Positions 36,530 through 49,960 of a DNA stretch of 64,000 nt are shown here, piece after piece. This DNA comes from Stomorhina lunata. Its lineage: Eukaryota; Arthropoda; Insecta; Diptera; Rhiniidae. Numbering within the stretch: position 1 is the first letter of the stretch; every line of letters starts with the position of its first letter. The notes beneath the pieces are model-generated. The model was not told the origin of the DNA, searched no databases, and saw only the letters and a program-made list of their open reading frames with translations. The DNA is taken from assembly GCA_933228675.1 (NCBI GenBank), contig OW121743.1, positions 92,381,998 to 92,445,997 on the forward strand. The letters run 5' to 3'. Both the position numbers and the translations under genes were made by a program.

Positions 36530-39235
36530 TAGTAAATTTTCGAAAAATTTCCTATAAATAAATTTAGTATAAATAAAAAATTTTCAAAAAATTTCCTATA
36601 AGTATCAAATTTCAAAAAAATGTCTATATAAAGTCAGTTTTCGAAAAATTTCCTATAAATAGTCAATTTTCAAAAAATTTCCTAAAGATGGTAAATTTTC
36701 GAAAAATTTCCTAAAAAATACTCAATTTTCTAAAAATTTCCTATTACTAGTCAATTTTCGAAAAATTTTCTATGAATAGCCAATTCTCTACGAATTTCCT
36801 ATTAATAGTCAATTTTCGAAAAATTTTCTATAAATAGTCAATTTTCGAAAAATTTTCTATAAATAGTCAATTTTCGAAAAATTTCCTGTAAATAGTAAAT
36901 TATCGAAAAATTTCTTATAAATACTCAATTTTCGAAAAATTTCCTATAAATAGTCAATTTGCGAAAAATTTTCTATCAGTAGTCAATTTTCGAAAAATTT
37001 TCTATCAGTAGTCAATTTTCGAAAAATTTCTTATAAATAGTCAATTTTCGAAAAATTTTCTATAAATAGTAAATTTTCGAAAAATTTTCTATAAATAGTC
37101 AATTTTCGAAAAATTTCCTGTAAATAGTAAATTATCGAAAAATTTCTTATAAATACTCAATTTTCGAAAAATTTCCTATAAATAGTCAATTTGCGAAAAA
37201 TTTTCTATCAGTAGTCAATTTTCGAAAAATTTCCTATAAATAGTCAATTTTCGAAAAATTTTCTTTAAATAGTCAATTTTCGAAAAATTTCCTATAAATA
37301 GTCAATTTTCGAAAAATTTCCTATAAACAACAAAATAAGAACAAAAATTTCATAATTTTCGAAAAATTTCCTATAAATAGTAAATTTTTGAAAAATTTTC
37401 TATAAATGGTTTATTTTCAAAAATTTCTTATAAATAGTAAATTTTCGAAAAATTTCCTTTAAATAGTCAATTTTCGAAAAATTTCCTATAAATAGTCAAT
37501 TTTTGAAAAATTTCCTATAAATAGTCAATTTTCGAAAAACTTCCTAAAAACAGTAAATTTTCGAAAATTTCCTACAAATAGTAAATTTTTGAAAATTTTC
37601 CTATAAATAGTAAATTATCGAAAAATTTCCTATAAATAGTCAATTTTCGAAAAATTACCTTAATTAGTAAATTTTCGAAAAATTTCCTATAAATAGTAAA
37701 TTTTCAAAAAATTTCCTATAAATAGTAAATTTTTGAAAAATTTCCTATAAATAGTAGATTTTCGAAAAATTTCCTATAAATAGTAAATTTTCGAAAAATT
37801 TCCTATAAATAGTCAATTTTCGGAAAATTTCCTATTTCGGAATTTTTGAAAATTTTCCTATAAATAGTCAGTTTTTGAAAAATTTCCCATAAATAGTCAA
37901 TTTTTGAAAAATTTCCTATAAATAGTCAATTTTTGAAAAAAATCGTATAAATAATAAATTTTCGAAAAATTTCCTATAAATAGTCAATTTTCGAAAAAAA
38001 ATTCCAATAAATAATAAATTTTCGAAAAATTTCCTATAAATAGTCTATTTTCGGAAAATTTCCTATAAATAATAAATTTTCGAAAAATTTCCTTTAAACA
38101 GTCAATTTTCGGAAAATTTCCTATAAATAGTAAATTTTTGAAAATTTTCCTATAAATAGTCAGTTTTCGAAAAATTTCCCATAAATAGTCAATTTTTGAA
38201 AAATTTCCTATAAATAGTCAATTTTTGAAAAAAATCGTATAAATAATAAATTTTCGAAAAATTTCCTATAAATAGTCAATTTTCGAAAAAAAATTCCAAT
38301 AAATAATAAATTTTCGAAAAATTTCCTATAAATAGTCTATTTTCGGAAAATTTCCTATAAATAATAAATTTTCGAAAAATTTCCTTTAAACAGTCAATTT
38401 TCGGAAAATTTCCTATAAATAGTAAATTTTTGAAAATTTTCCTATAAATAGTCAGTTTTCGAAAAATTTCCTATTAATAATCAATTTTCGCAAAATTTCC
38501 TATAAATAGTCAATTTTCGCAAAATTTCCTATAAATAGTCAATTTTCGAAAAATTTCCTAAAAATAGTAAATTTTCGAAAAATTTCCTATAAAAAGTCAA
38601 TCTTCGAAAAATTTCCTATAAATAGCAAATTATCGAAAAATTTCCTATAAATAGTTAATTTTCGAAAAATTTCCCATAAATAGTTATTTTCGAAAAATTT
38701 TCCTATAAATAGTAAATTTTCGAAAAATTTCCTATAAATAGTAAATTTTCGAAAAAATTCCTATAAATACTAAATTTTCGAAAAATTTCCTATAAATAGT
38801 CAATTTTCGAAAAATTTCCTATAAATAGTCAATTTTCAAAAATTTCCTATAAATAGTCAATTTATCAATTATAAATAGTAAATTTTCGAAAAATTTCCTA
38901 TAAATAGTAAATTTTCGAAAAAAGTCCTATAAATAGTAAATTTTCGAAAAATTTCCTATAAATAGTCAATTTTCGAAAAAATTTCTTATAAATAGTAAAT
39001 TTTCGAAAAAATTCCTAGAAATAGTAAATTTTCAAAAAATTTTCTATAAATAGTCAATTTTCGAAAAAATTCCTATAAATAGTAAATTTTTGAAAAATTT
39101 CCTATAAAAAGTCAATTTTCGAAAAATTTCCAATAAATAGTCAATATTCGAAAAATTACCTATAATTAGTAAATTTTCGAAAAATTTCATAAAAATAGTA
39201 ATTTTCGAAAAATTTCCTATGCAAAGAGTAAATTT
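36530..39235. repeat. Satellite array F, 30-bp unit (TCGAAAAATTTCC)
   Basis: About 90 units of TCGAAAAATTTCC, TATAAATAG, TCAATTTT. Blocks of units recur as longer duplications: a ~230-bp block (around 36870-37000 and 37100-37230) and a ~292-bp block (around 37860-38150 and 38150-38440). The same satellite appears in the opposite orientation at 48510-49208. Confidence 0.96.
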
Positions 39236-40680
39236 TTTTAAATATAAGATTTAAAATTTTTTCCTAATCTATTTTTTCAGATGACATATGTATTAACATA
39301 CCTAGATGCTTTTATAAATGCAGTCCTGCATATGTATTTATATATACATATTTAAGTGCATATAAATGTTTTAGTGTATGTACATAAGCGAAAAATAGGT
39401 CATTGTATATAAAATTTCCCCTTTCAACTCATCCCACATCACAAAGTTCAGAACCTGTGATTTCAAACAAAAGTTAAAACGAAAAAATATACAATTTTAT
39501 TACAAATTGCTCAGTGTTTTTTTCTTACATTTTTAAAAGGTCCTATATACAATTTGTATTTTTTTACACGCCATATAAAGATGTGAGAAGAAATGTAATC
39601 ATAATGGTTTTTACTCCTGTTATTTCCATATTATTCCCTAGTTTGTCCTTTTTAGTTTATAAGTTTCCTTAACATGTTGCCTGTTGTGCCACAACTGTGG
39701 CAGCTGCAGCAGCAACGCCAGTTACAACAACAAGAACAATAAGAGTAAACCGGATGTAAACCCAGGAGCTATAAAATGCATTATTATATTTGAGGTTGTA
39801 AGCATCGTGTGTACCCAACACAGTTGCATTCATACTCATACAATTGAATGTGGCACAAAATAAAATATTTATTGAAGCAGGAGCAGAGAGGAATGAGAAA
39901 TCCACGCCCTTTCTCCTTTTCTTCCCCAAAAAGTATGCAACAAATTATTTTTTTATCCATACGAGTAAATGGGAAAAAATACGTTACGAAATATTAAAGG
40001 CTGTTAAATACAAATCTACGAGCATTGTAAAAATCTAGTGTTGCATCAACTAAGAAAAAAAGAAACTAGGTCAAACTATACACTTTTCCATGTTCATGAT
40101 ATTCTTCCCTTAATGTATGAAATTTCTCCAAAGACAAAGTGTGAGATTTGTTTTTCTTCGATATCATCATCATCAACATACACGACAAATGTCTATAATA
40201 CTATTTTGCTTTCAGCCTTTTAGTCTCAAACAAATAACATCAAATCATAAAAAACTAGTTTAAACTTCAATTACTAAAAGTTGAATAGAAAATAAAAGAA
40301 AACTAAAATCGAACAGAAAACACTTTTCTACTAAAACTCTCTCAATTGTCTAAAATGGGTTCTATAAAAATATATATATAACAATTTTATGATATTGAAA
40401 TATTTGCGACTCGAGTCGAATGACCTAAATTTTAGTTGAGTAAAAGTATTAAATAGTTTACTTTAAAATTGGTTACAAAAATAATGGGAAACAAAAACTA
40501 AAATAACTTATGAAAAAAATCCCAAAACTAATAAAAACATTTGGCACCCTTTCGATATTTTAGAGACAAAATGTTTGGGTTTTTAAATCACTTAAGTAAA
40601 GTTTGTTTTTATCTTAAGTTTTAAAATCGGAACAAATCTCATAATTAAATGATTTGAGCAAAAAATTTAATATTTTTATG
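39236..40680. other. Non-coding stretch, nothing recognised
   Basis: Contains (ATAC/TACA)n-like and CAA-rich microsatellite pieces. The frame at 39669-39929 minus (Met-Gly-Lys-Lys..., with an Ala/Val-rich end) has a hydrophobic segment but lies in CAA/CAG-rich repeat DNA and is not recognised. Confidence 0.4.
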
Positions 40681-42890
40681 AGATTTTTCGAAAATCGTCT
40701 ATTTATAGAAAATTTTTCAAAATAAAAATTTTCTATAAAAATAAGAAATTTTTAAAAACTTTGCTATAAAAATAAAAAATTTCTATCAAAAAATCGGAAG
40801 TTTTGTTGTTAAAAAAATTTCAGGTTAAATAAGCAATTTAAAAAAAAAATCCTATAAAATTATGAATTTTTTGAAAAATTCCTATAAAAATAAGGACTTT
40901 TTGAAAAATTTCCTTTAAAAATTAGAAATTTTTGAAAAATTTCTTATAAAAATAAAAAATGTTTTTCTATAAAAATAAGAAATTTTTGAAAAATTTTTTA
41001 TAAAAACAAAACATTTTTGAGAAATTTTATAGAAAATAAAAAGAAATTTTTGAAAAATTTTCATCCACAATAAGAATTTTTGAGAAATTTTCTACTAAAA
41101 ACAAAATAATTAAAAAAAATTCCTATAAAAAAGAAAATTTTTGAAAATTTTCCTATCAAAATAAGAAATTTTTTAAAAATTTCGTATAAAAATAAGAAAT
41201 TTTTTAAACATTTCCTATAAAAATAAGAAATTTTTTAAAAATTTTCTATAAAAATAAGAAATATTTAAAAAAATTTCTATAAAAAAAAGAAATTTTTGAA
41301 AAATTTCCTATAAAATTAAACATTTTTCGAAAATTTCCTATAAAAGTAAGAAATTTTTAAAAATATTATTATAAAAATAGGAAAATTTTGAAACATTTCC
41401 TATAAAAAAAATAAAATTTTGTAAAATTTCCTATAAAATCTAGGAAATTTTTGAAAAATTTCCTATAAAATATACGAACAATTTCTATATAAAAAAATTC
41501 CTATTAAAATATAAGAAATTTTCGAAAAAATTTCCTATAAAAATATAGGAAATTTTTGAAAAATTTCCTATAAAAATATAGGAAATTTTTGAAAAATTTC
41601 CTATAAAAATATAGGAAATTTTTGAAAAATTTCCTATAAAAATATAGGAAATTTTTGAAAAATTTCCTATAAAAATATAGGAAATTTTTGAAAAATTTCC
41701 TATAAAAATATAGGAAATTTTTGAAAAATTTCCTATAAAAATATAGGAAATTTTTGAAAAATTTCCTATAAAATATAGGAAATTTTTGAAAAATTTCCTA
41801 TAAAAATATAGGAAATTTTTGAAAAATTTCCTATAAAAATATAGGAAATTTTTGAAAAATTTCCTATAAAAATATAGGAAATTTTTGAAAAATTTCCTAT
41901 AAAAATATAGGAAATTTTTGAAAAATTTCCTATAAGAATATAGGAAATTTTTGAAAAATTTCCTATAAAAATATAGGAAATTTTTGAAAAATTTCCTATA
42001 AAAATATAGGAAATTTTTGAAAAATTTCCTATAAAAATATAGGAAATTTTTGAAAAATTTCCTATGAAAATATAGGAAATTTTTGAAAAATTTCCTATAA
42101 AAATATAGGAAATTTTTGAAAAATTTCCTATAAAAATATAGGAAATTTTTGAAAAATTTTCCATATTTTTTCCATATAATAATTAGGAAATTTTTGAAAA
42201 ATTTTCTATAAAAATTAGAAATTTTTGAAAAATTTTCTTATCAAAATATGAATTTTTTGAAAAATTTCCTGAAAAAAATAAGCAAAAACATTCCTATAAA
42301 AATAAAAAAAAATTCTATAAAAATAAGAAATTTTTGACAAATTTTGTATAAAAATAAGTAAAATAAGTTTTTGAAAAATTTCCTATAAAAAAAGAAAACT
42401 TTAAAAAATTTCCTACAAAAACAAGAAATTTTTGGAAAATTCCCTATAAAAATAAGAAATTTTTTAAAAAATTTGTAAAATTTCTTATAAAAATAAGAAA
42501 TTTTTTTAAAGATTCCTTTTTAAATTATTGAAGACTTTTCTAAAAACACAATTTTTTTAAAAATTCTTAAATATAAGTTAAAAAAAATTGCTTGAAAATT
42601 TTTTTAAGAATTTTATTAAAAAACAAAAAAAAATGTTTAAAATGTTCTAAAAAAATAAGAAATTTTTGAAAAACTTCCTAAAAAATAAGAAGTTTTTGAA
42701 AACTTTCCTATAAAAATAAGAAATTTGTGAAAAATTTTCGTTAAAAATAAGAAATTTTTAAAAAATATTCTTTTAAAAATAAGAAATTTAAAAAAAAATC
42801 CTTTAAAAATAAGAAATTTTGAAAAATTGTTTTAGAAATTTACTATAAAAATAATAACTTCCTGTAAAAATATTTATACGTGATTATTCG
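40681..42890. repeat. Satellite array G, 33-bp palindromic unit
   Basis: Core at 41500-42160 has a strict 33-bp period: AAATTTCCTATAAAAATATA, GGAAATTTTTGAA. Because 33 is divisible by three, the minus strand stays open for 12 repeats of an 11-residue unit (41766-42164). Both flanks are diverged units. Confidence 0.96.
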
Positions 42891-43969
42891 AAAATTTAAC
42901 ATTTAAGGACATTTTTCGAAAATATCCTATTTATAGCATTTTTTTTCAATAAGTTGCTATATATAGGAAATTTAAAAATATATTACTTCCTAATCTCTGC
43001 ATATTAATGTAAGCAATATTTTATTTATTTGATCCCATTTCAATGTATAACAAAAACTGTCAATTATATTCAGATAAGCCCCATTATATTTTGACATAAA
43101 AAATTTATGCTAAAACCAGATTATCGGCATTAAAAACCTTTTAAAATATACATTCGTTCATATGTGGGTTTGTCTTAAAATTGAATTTGGTTATACATAT
43201 GAACTTAACATACATACATACATACATAAAAGCAAATACTTATAAAAGGGATTCAATTTGATTTGAAGATTTAATAAAATATTCTGATCTTAGCAAAAAT
43301 CATGTAAAGATTTCATTGAAATCATATTAAAATAAAAACTAAAAAAACCTTATATAATGTTAAAAACTTCTTGGAACAACCTTAGTTTGATAATATTTCT
43401 CAAACTTAACAATTACTTACAATTTTTTTTTTAAGAAAAAAATCTGTAACTTCCTTATTATCACACTTCGGATTTAAGAATATTTTTGAAATGAACACTT
43501 TATGTATTTTTTATATTTCATTTAAAATTATAAGAACAACTTAAAATTCTCTAACCAAATAAACTCTATCCATCATCTTATACACATTTAGTAAAATTTT
43601 TAGTATTTAGTTTGCGATATGCGTTTGTATTTAGGAGATATGGATGCATTTTTGTATGCAAATAATGTAACCAAGTAAAATTACTTTTTATTTGTATTTT
43701 ATAGCAAATATTTGTTCATGTCAATTTAGCAAACAAAATATTTTGTAAATATAATAGAATATTTTATGAAGGGAAAATGCAATTGAATAAGATTTCAAAT
43801 GTAAATGGAAAAATCAGACAAATATTCATGTAAATTTGCATGTGTAGAGAAAAAGTGTTACAAACTTTTTAACTAAAAACAAGAAAATAGAAAATCATGA
43901 ATAAACATTATCTACTAAGACTGAAATGTATTATGCAAAAATATAGGAGGGTTAAAAAATTTTGTCACA
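42891..43969. other. Non-coding stretch, nothing recognised
   Basis: AT-rich, with a (CATA)n run near 43210-43228. No gene recognised. Confidence 0.4.
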
Positions 43970-44833
43970 TAAATTTTCGAAAATAGTAAATTTTGAAAAT
44001 TCCTATAAATAGTAAATTTTTGAAAAATTTCCTATAAATAGTAAATTTTTGAAAAATTTCCTATAAATAGTAAATTTTTGAAAAATTTCCTATAAATAGT
44101 AAATTTTTGAAAAATTTCCTATAAATAGTAAATTTTTGAAAAATTTCCTATAAATAGTAAATTTTTGAAAAATTTCCTATAAATAGTAAATTTTTGAAAA
44201 TTTCTTATAAATAGTAAATTTTTGAAAAATTTCCTATAAATAGTAAATTTTTGAAAAATTTCCTATAAATAGTAAATTTTGAAAAATTTCCTATAAATAG
44301 TAAATTTTTGAAAAATTTCCTATAAATAGTAAATTTTTGAAAAATTTCCTATAAATAGTAAATTTTTGAAAAATTTCCTATAAATAGTAAATTTTTGAAA
44401 AATTTCCTATAAATAGTAAATTTTTGAAAAATTTCCTATAAATAGTAAATTTTGAAAAATTTCCTATAAATAGTAAATTTTGAAAAATTTCCTATAATAG
44501 TAAATTTTTGAAAAAATTTCCTATAAATAGTAATTTTTGAAAAATTTCCTTTAATAGTAAATTTTGAAAAATTTCCTATAAATAGTAAATTTTGAAAATT
44601 TCTATAAATAGTAAATTTTGAAAAATTTCCTATAAATAGTAAATTTTTGAAAAATTTCCTATAAATAGTAAATTTTTGAAAAATTTTCCTATAAATAGTA
44701 AATTTTTGAAAAATTTCCTATAAATAGTAAATTTTTGAAAAATTTCCTATAAATAGTAAATTTTTGAAAAAATTTCTTATAAATAGTAAATTTTTTGAAA
44801 AATTTCCTATAAATAGTAAATTTTTGAAAATTT
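43970..44833. repeat. Satellite array F2, 30-bp unit (TTTTTGAAAAATTTCC)
   Basis: Very homogeneous units of TTTTTGAAAAATTTCC and TATAAATAGTAAA, running directly into the sequence gap. Units in 44440-44620 carry clustered one-base deletions. Confidence 0.96.
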
Positions 44834-45033
44834 NNNNNNNNNNNNNNNNNNNNNNNNNNNNNNNNNNNNNNNNNNNNNNNNNNNNNNNNNNNNNNNNNNN
44901 NNNNNNNNNNNNNNNNNNNNNNNNNNNNNNNNNNNNNNNNNNNNNNNNNNNNNNNNNNNNNNNNNNNNNNNNNNNNNNNNNNNNNNNNNNNNNNNNNNNN
45001 NNNNNNNNNNNNNNNNNNNNNNNNNNNNNNNNN
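44834..45033. other. Assembly gap (200 N)
   Basis: Exactly 200 undetermined bases at the right edge of a homogeneous satellite. A round length suggests a placeholder, so the true array is probably longer. Confidence 0.99.
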
Positions 45034-45280
45034 ATATGTATGAACATTTTGCTCGGTCTCCCTTTATTTTCCTCTCGATTCATTCAAAAAACAACAAAAT
45101 GATAGGATTCTCCTATAAAGTCTTGTTTTTGTTGTTGTTTATTTGAGTATAACAGATCTCAAACAAAAACTTAATAATGTACTTATTAGTATAAAGGACA
45201 CTATTTTCAGTACCACTTTATGTTTGAATTATATTAAGGTTATTTCTATAAATTTAAAAATTTTCAAAAAAGAAGAATTT

Positions 45281-46215
45281 TTCACAATTTCCTATAAAAA
45301 TAAGAAATTTTTAAAAAATTTTCTATAAAAATAAAAAATTTTTGAAAATTTTTCTATCAAAATAAGAAATTTTTGAAAATTTTTCTGTAAAAATAAGAAA
45401 TTTTTGAAAAATTTTCTTTAAAAATTACAAATTTTTGAAAAATTCCTATAAAAATAAGAAATTTTTTAAATTTCCTTTAAAAAAAATAAAAAAAATTTCC
45501 TAAAAAACCAAATTAGAAAAATTTCCTATAAAAATTAGAAATTTTTTAAAAAATTCCTATAAAAATTAGAAATTTTTTAAAAAATTCCTATAAAAATTAG
45601 AAATTTTTTAAAAATTTCCTGTAAAAATAAGAAATTTTTTAAAAATTTTCTATAAAAATGAGAAATTTTTAAAAATTTTTCAAAATTTTCTATAAAAATA
45701 GAAAATTTTTCAAACATTGCCTATAAAAATAGAAAATTTTTCAAAACTTTCCTATAAAAAATAGAAAATTTTTCAAAACTTTCCTATAAAATAGAAAATT
45801 TTTCAAAAATTTCCTATAAAAATATAAAATTTTTTCAAAAAATCCCTATTAAAAAATAGAAAATTTTTCAAAAATTTCCTATAAAAATAGAAAATTTTTC
45901 AAAAATTTCCTATAAAAATAGAAAATTTTTCAAAAATTTCATATAAAAAAGAAAATTTTTCAAAAATGTTCTATATGAAATTAGAAATTTTTTAAAAATT
46001 TCCTATAAAAATAGTAAATTTATAAAAAAAATTATTTTGTTAAAATAGTATATTTTTGAATGAATTTACTATAAAAATGTAAATTTTTGAAAAAATTATT
46101 AAAAAAATAGTAAATTTTTGAAAAAATGTTCTATAAAAATAGCAATTTTTTTTAATTTCCTATAAAAAATAAGAATTTTTAAAAAATTTCTTATAAAAAT
46201 TTGATAAACAGTTTT
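45281..46215. repeat. Satellite array G2, diverged ~30-bp units
   Basis: Units of AATTTCCTATAAAAATAGAA and AATTTTTCAAA with many indels; the most regular part is 45700-45960. Confidence 0.9.
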
Positions 46216-47480
46216 TTTTAAAGTACATTTCTCATTTCTTTAAATCCCCCTAATCCCTTTATCTCGTGAATTTTATACATAAACGACTGAATCGAGTGAG
46301 TGTGAGTGTCTTATGTTTTTTCCTACAATTATATGTTTATATCATTTTCAAATGACTCCTAAGGGATAGTTGCACCATGTTAAACGTGTTGTGTAATTAA
46401 TAAAAAAAAATATTTTAAAGCAGAGCTGACATTGTTGACAGATAATTTGTCAGAGTTTATAATGAACTGAAATCTGTTTAAATCACATGCGCAAGAAAAA
46501 ACTATAGTTTCATGTTTTTAAAATCGAAATTTTGGAAACAAAATTTAAAGTGTTTAAAGATATTATTTAAATTTACTTGTTAAAATCTGATTTTATTATT
46601 AAATCTTTGTCTAGGTATAAAAAAAACATTTTTAGGTCTTAAATGTTTCAATTTTCTTTTTTATATTTCTACTCTTTAGAATTCAGTTAATGTTATTTAA
46701 TTAAAAAATGTATTCCTTTATTTACTCTTAGTTAATTTTAAGACCAACCTAATGTAATGGGTGCGTTGTCCTTTTGAACTGCAACTAGAAAAAAAAAATC
46801 CATATAAATCTACAGCTGTTAATACAAATTCAACTTCATTAAAAAAAATTATTCTACAAATACAAGCGAATTAGAAAAATATATTCGAGCTTTTCCTTTA
46901 ACATGACTCTCTTGCACTCAGCCACTCTTGCACTCTTTATATTTTTTGCTATTTTTGTTTTTTGCTAAAAACGTGAATTTGTTGTATTTACAAATCATTG
47001 TAAACAACAACAACTACTACTACTACAGCACCAACAGCAACATCTAACTCCTGCTTACAAACATTGCTACTCCTAAAAGAAACATTTCCTTTCGGGTGCA
47101 AAATAATTAAAAGAGGTCTCACGGCAGTTAGAAAATAAAAAAAATACGAATAAAAAATACAACAACAACTACATGATGAAGGTGTACTTTGAATTTTTAA
47201 ACAAGTGCAATAGCAACAAAGTTTTCGCTAAATAAAAATATGCAACAACAGTCAACAACAACATTTATAAGTGGAGGAAGGAGAGCAATAACCTTTTCTT
47301 TGGGTAAAAATACGAAAAATAGAAGAAAAACCCTATCCATATTTAATTCAGGGGTCATAGTTCATTGGTTTACAAATAAATAACAACACGTTTAATAAAT
47401 TGAAAAATTAAACCTTTGATAACAATCGTAGGTTGGTTTAAGAAAATTGTAGAGTGTATGTCTGAGTTTTATTAAACTTT
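46216..47480. other. Non-coding stretch, nothing recognised
   Basis: AT-rich with CAA-rich microsatellite pieces near 47000-47270. No gene recognised. Confidence 0.4.
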
Positions 47481-49208
47481 TTTTTAGAAAATTATTAAAA
47501 AATTTAATAAGAAATTTTTTTTAAATTTTAAAAATTTACTACTTTTAGGAAATTAAGTAGGTACTTTTCGAAAATTTATCTTTTTTAGGAAATTTTTGAA
47601 AAAAATTTTTATAGGAAATGTTTGGAAATTAACTTTTTACAGAAAATTTTTCGAAAATTTTGCATTTTAAGGGAAATTTTTTTATAGGAAATTTTTCGAA
47701 AATTTTGCTTTTTTTAGGAAATTTTTTGAAAACTTCTAATAAAAAGTATTGGCAATTTTTAAAAAATTTCATTTTATAGAAAATTTTTTAAAAATTTACT
47801 TCTCATAGGAAACTATTTTGTAAATTTACATTTTATAGGAAATTTTTCGAAAATTTACTTTTTATAGGAAATTTTTCGAAATTTTATTTTAATAGGAATT
47901 ATATTCTGAAGCAGAACAATAATATTTGTTATTATAAATACATTAAACTTTAATATAAAGTTTTTGAAAAATGTCCTATAAAAATTAGAATTTTTTTTAA
48001 TATTTCCTATTAAACTATTATATTTTTGAAAGATTTCTTATTTTAGAGAAAAAACTTGAAAAACGATATAAATTTTTCCAAATTTTCTTATAAAAATAGG
48101 AATTTTTTTAAAAATTTCTTATAAAAACTTTAAAAATTTCCTATAAAAACAAAAAAAAAATAAAAATTTCATATAAAAATAAGAAGTTTTTGAAAAATTT
48201 CCTATGAAAAGAAGAAATTTTTGTAAAATAAAAATACGAAATTTTTTTGAAAAATTTCTATAAAATACGAAAATTTGAAAAAATCACCTATAAAAGTATA
48301 ATTTTCTTTTAAATTTCCGATCAAAATACGAAATTTTTGAAAATTTTAATATATAAATACGAAATTTTTGAAAAATTTTCTTTAAAAATACAAATTTTTT
48401 GGAAATTTTCCTACAAAAAGTCTAAATTTTAAAAAATTTCCTATACAAATAAGAAATTTTTGAACAATTTGCTTTAAAAAAAAATTTTGGATTTAAAAAA
48501 AATTATTATTTATAGGAAATTTTTCGAAAATTGACTATTTATAGGAAATTTTTCGCAATTTGACTATTTATAGGAAATTTTTCGAAAATTGACTATTTAT
48601 AGGAAATTTTTCGAAAATTGACTATTTATAGGAAATTTTTCGAAAATTGACTATTTATAGGAAATTTTTCGAAAATTGACTATTTATAGGAAATTTTTCG
48701 AAAATTGACTATTTATAGGAAATTTTTCGAAAATTGACTATTTATAGGAAATTTTTCGAAAATTGACTATTTATAGGAAATTTTTCGAAAATTGACTATT
48801 TATAGGAAATTTTTCGAAAATTGACTACTGATAGAAAATTTTTCGCAAATTGACTATTTATAGGAAATTTTTCGCAATTTGACTATTTATAGGAAATTTT
48901 TCGAAAATTGACTATTTATAGGAAATTTTTCGCAATTTGACTATTTATAGGAAATTTTTCGAAAATTGACTATTTATAGGAAATTTTTCGAAAATTGACT
49001 ATTTATAGGAAATTTTTCGAAAATTGACTATTTATAGAAAATTTTTCGAAAATTGACTTTTTATAGAAAATTTTTCGAAAATTGACTATTTATAGGAAAT
49101 TTTTCGAAAATTGACTATTTATAGGAAATTTTTCGAAAATTGACTATTTATAGGAAATTTTTCGAAAATTGACTATTTATAGGAAATTTTTCGAAATTTG
49201 ACTATTTA
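47481..49208. repeat. Satellite arrays; 48510-49208 is array F inverted
   Basis: 47481-48510 holds diverged units of both orientations. From 48510 the units are TATAGGAAATTTTTCG and AAAATTGACTATT, 30 bp, the reverse complement of array F at 36530-39235. A variant unit (GACTACTGATAG then AAAATTTTTCGCAAATT) near 48830 is shared with array F near 36960 and 37195. Confidence 0.95.
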
Positions 49209-49795
49209 TGATTTCGTGTTTACCTCTTTTTGTGTGAAATGAGAAAATTTAATGCAAACACAATAAACCCAAATACATAAATACAAGACCATACATTCAC
49301 GCTTAATTAAATTTAATGTAAAGTTTCACTTTTCTATACACAAAGTGTCTTTGTGTAAATAATTACATGGTCACTATTCATGTATGTAAACACGTAAGAA
49401 TGTGTGTAATTCTTATGTCTAAATAAATAATTCTAAAAGGGTATGGGGTTGCTTTAATTCTATGCATTTTATGTTTAAATAATTTAACACTTTGTGGCTG
49501 ATACTTAAGGATTGCACAAAAGATATTAATAAGGCTTTTCTTCAAGATGGGAAGGGATAAAATGGGGAGGTATGAGAAATTTGTTTAAAGTTTTGCATAC
49601 AAAAATTTAAACTAGACAGAGCAAATATTGTACATATGTGAATGCGAAATAAATTATTTTAATAGCTGATGCAAATATTTTAAAACAAAGTAAACAGTTA
49701 ATTAAAATATCTAAATTTTTATTAACATTTAAAAAAATTATAATTAAAATAGTAAGAAAATTTTAAGGTATAAATTCGAGTATAAAATTTAGAAA
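49209..49795. other. Non-coding stretch, nothing recognised
   Basis: AT-rich sequence between satellite and a repeat fragment; no gene recognised. Confidence 0.4.
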
Positions 49796-49960
49796 GCTTG
49801 GGTCCTCCTTGTCAATTCTCGCATACATACTGATACAATCGGACTTACAGTTTAGAAGATTCAGATTTATTACCTCATTTTTTTTTTTATTCAATGCGTT
49901 ATAAACATCAGTTCAAACATCTAATACCCTACCCACCTTTAGAAGTGTAGGGTATTATTA
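49796..49960 (+). repeat. Fragment related to repeat type B
   Basis: GCTTGGGTCCTCCTTGTCAA and CAATCGGACTTACAGTTTAG match 57072-57140. It ends with AATACCCTACCCACC..GTAGGGTATTA, the hairpin terminus of this repeat group. Confidence 0.7.

Noticed and set aside
39669..39929. 86-residue minus-strand frame with a hydrophobic Val/Ala stretch
   Set aside because: Hydrophobic residues come from CAA/CAG/GCA repeats; no splice or start support and no family recognised.
41766..42164. 132-residue open frame of twelve 11-residue repeats (minus strand)
   Set aside because: It is the translation of a 33-bp satellite whose period is a multiple of three; no start context, splice sites or flanking coding signal.
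44718..45102. Frames of 121 and 112 residues across the gap
   Set aside because: Most of each frame is undetermined sequence; the rest is satellite.
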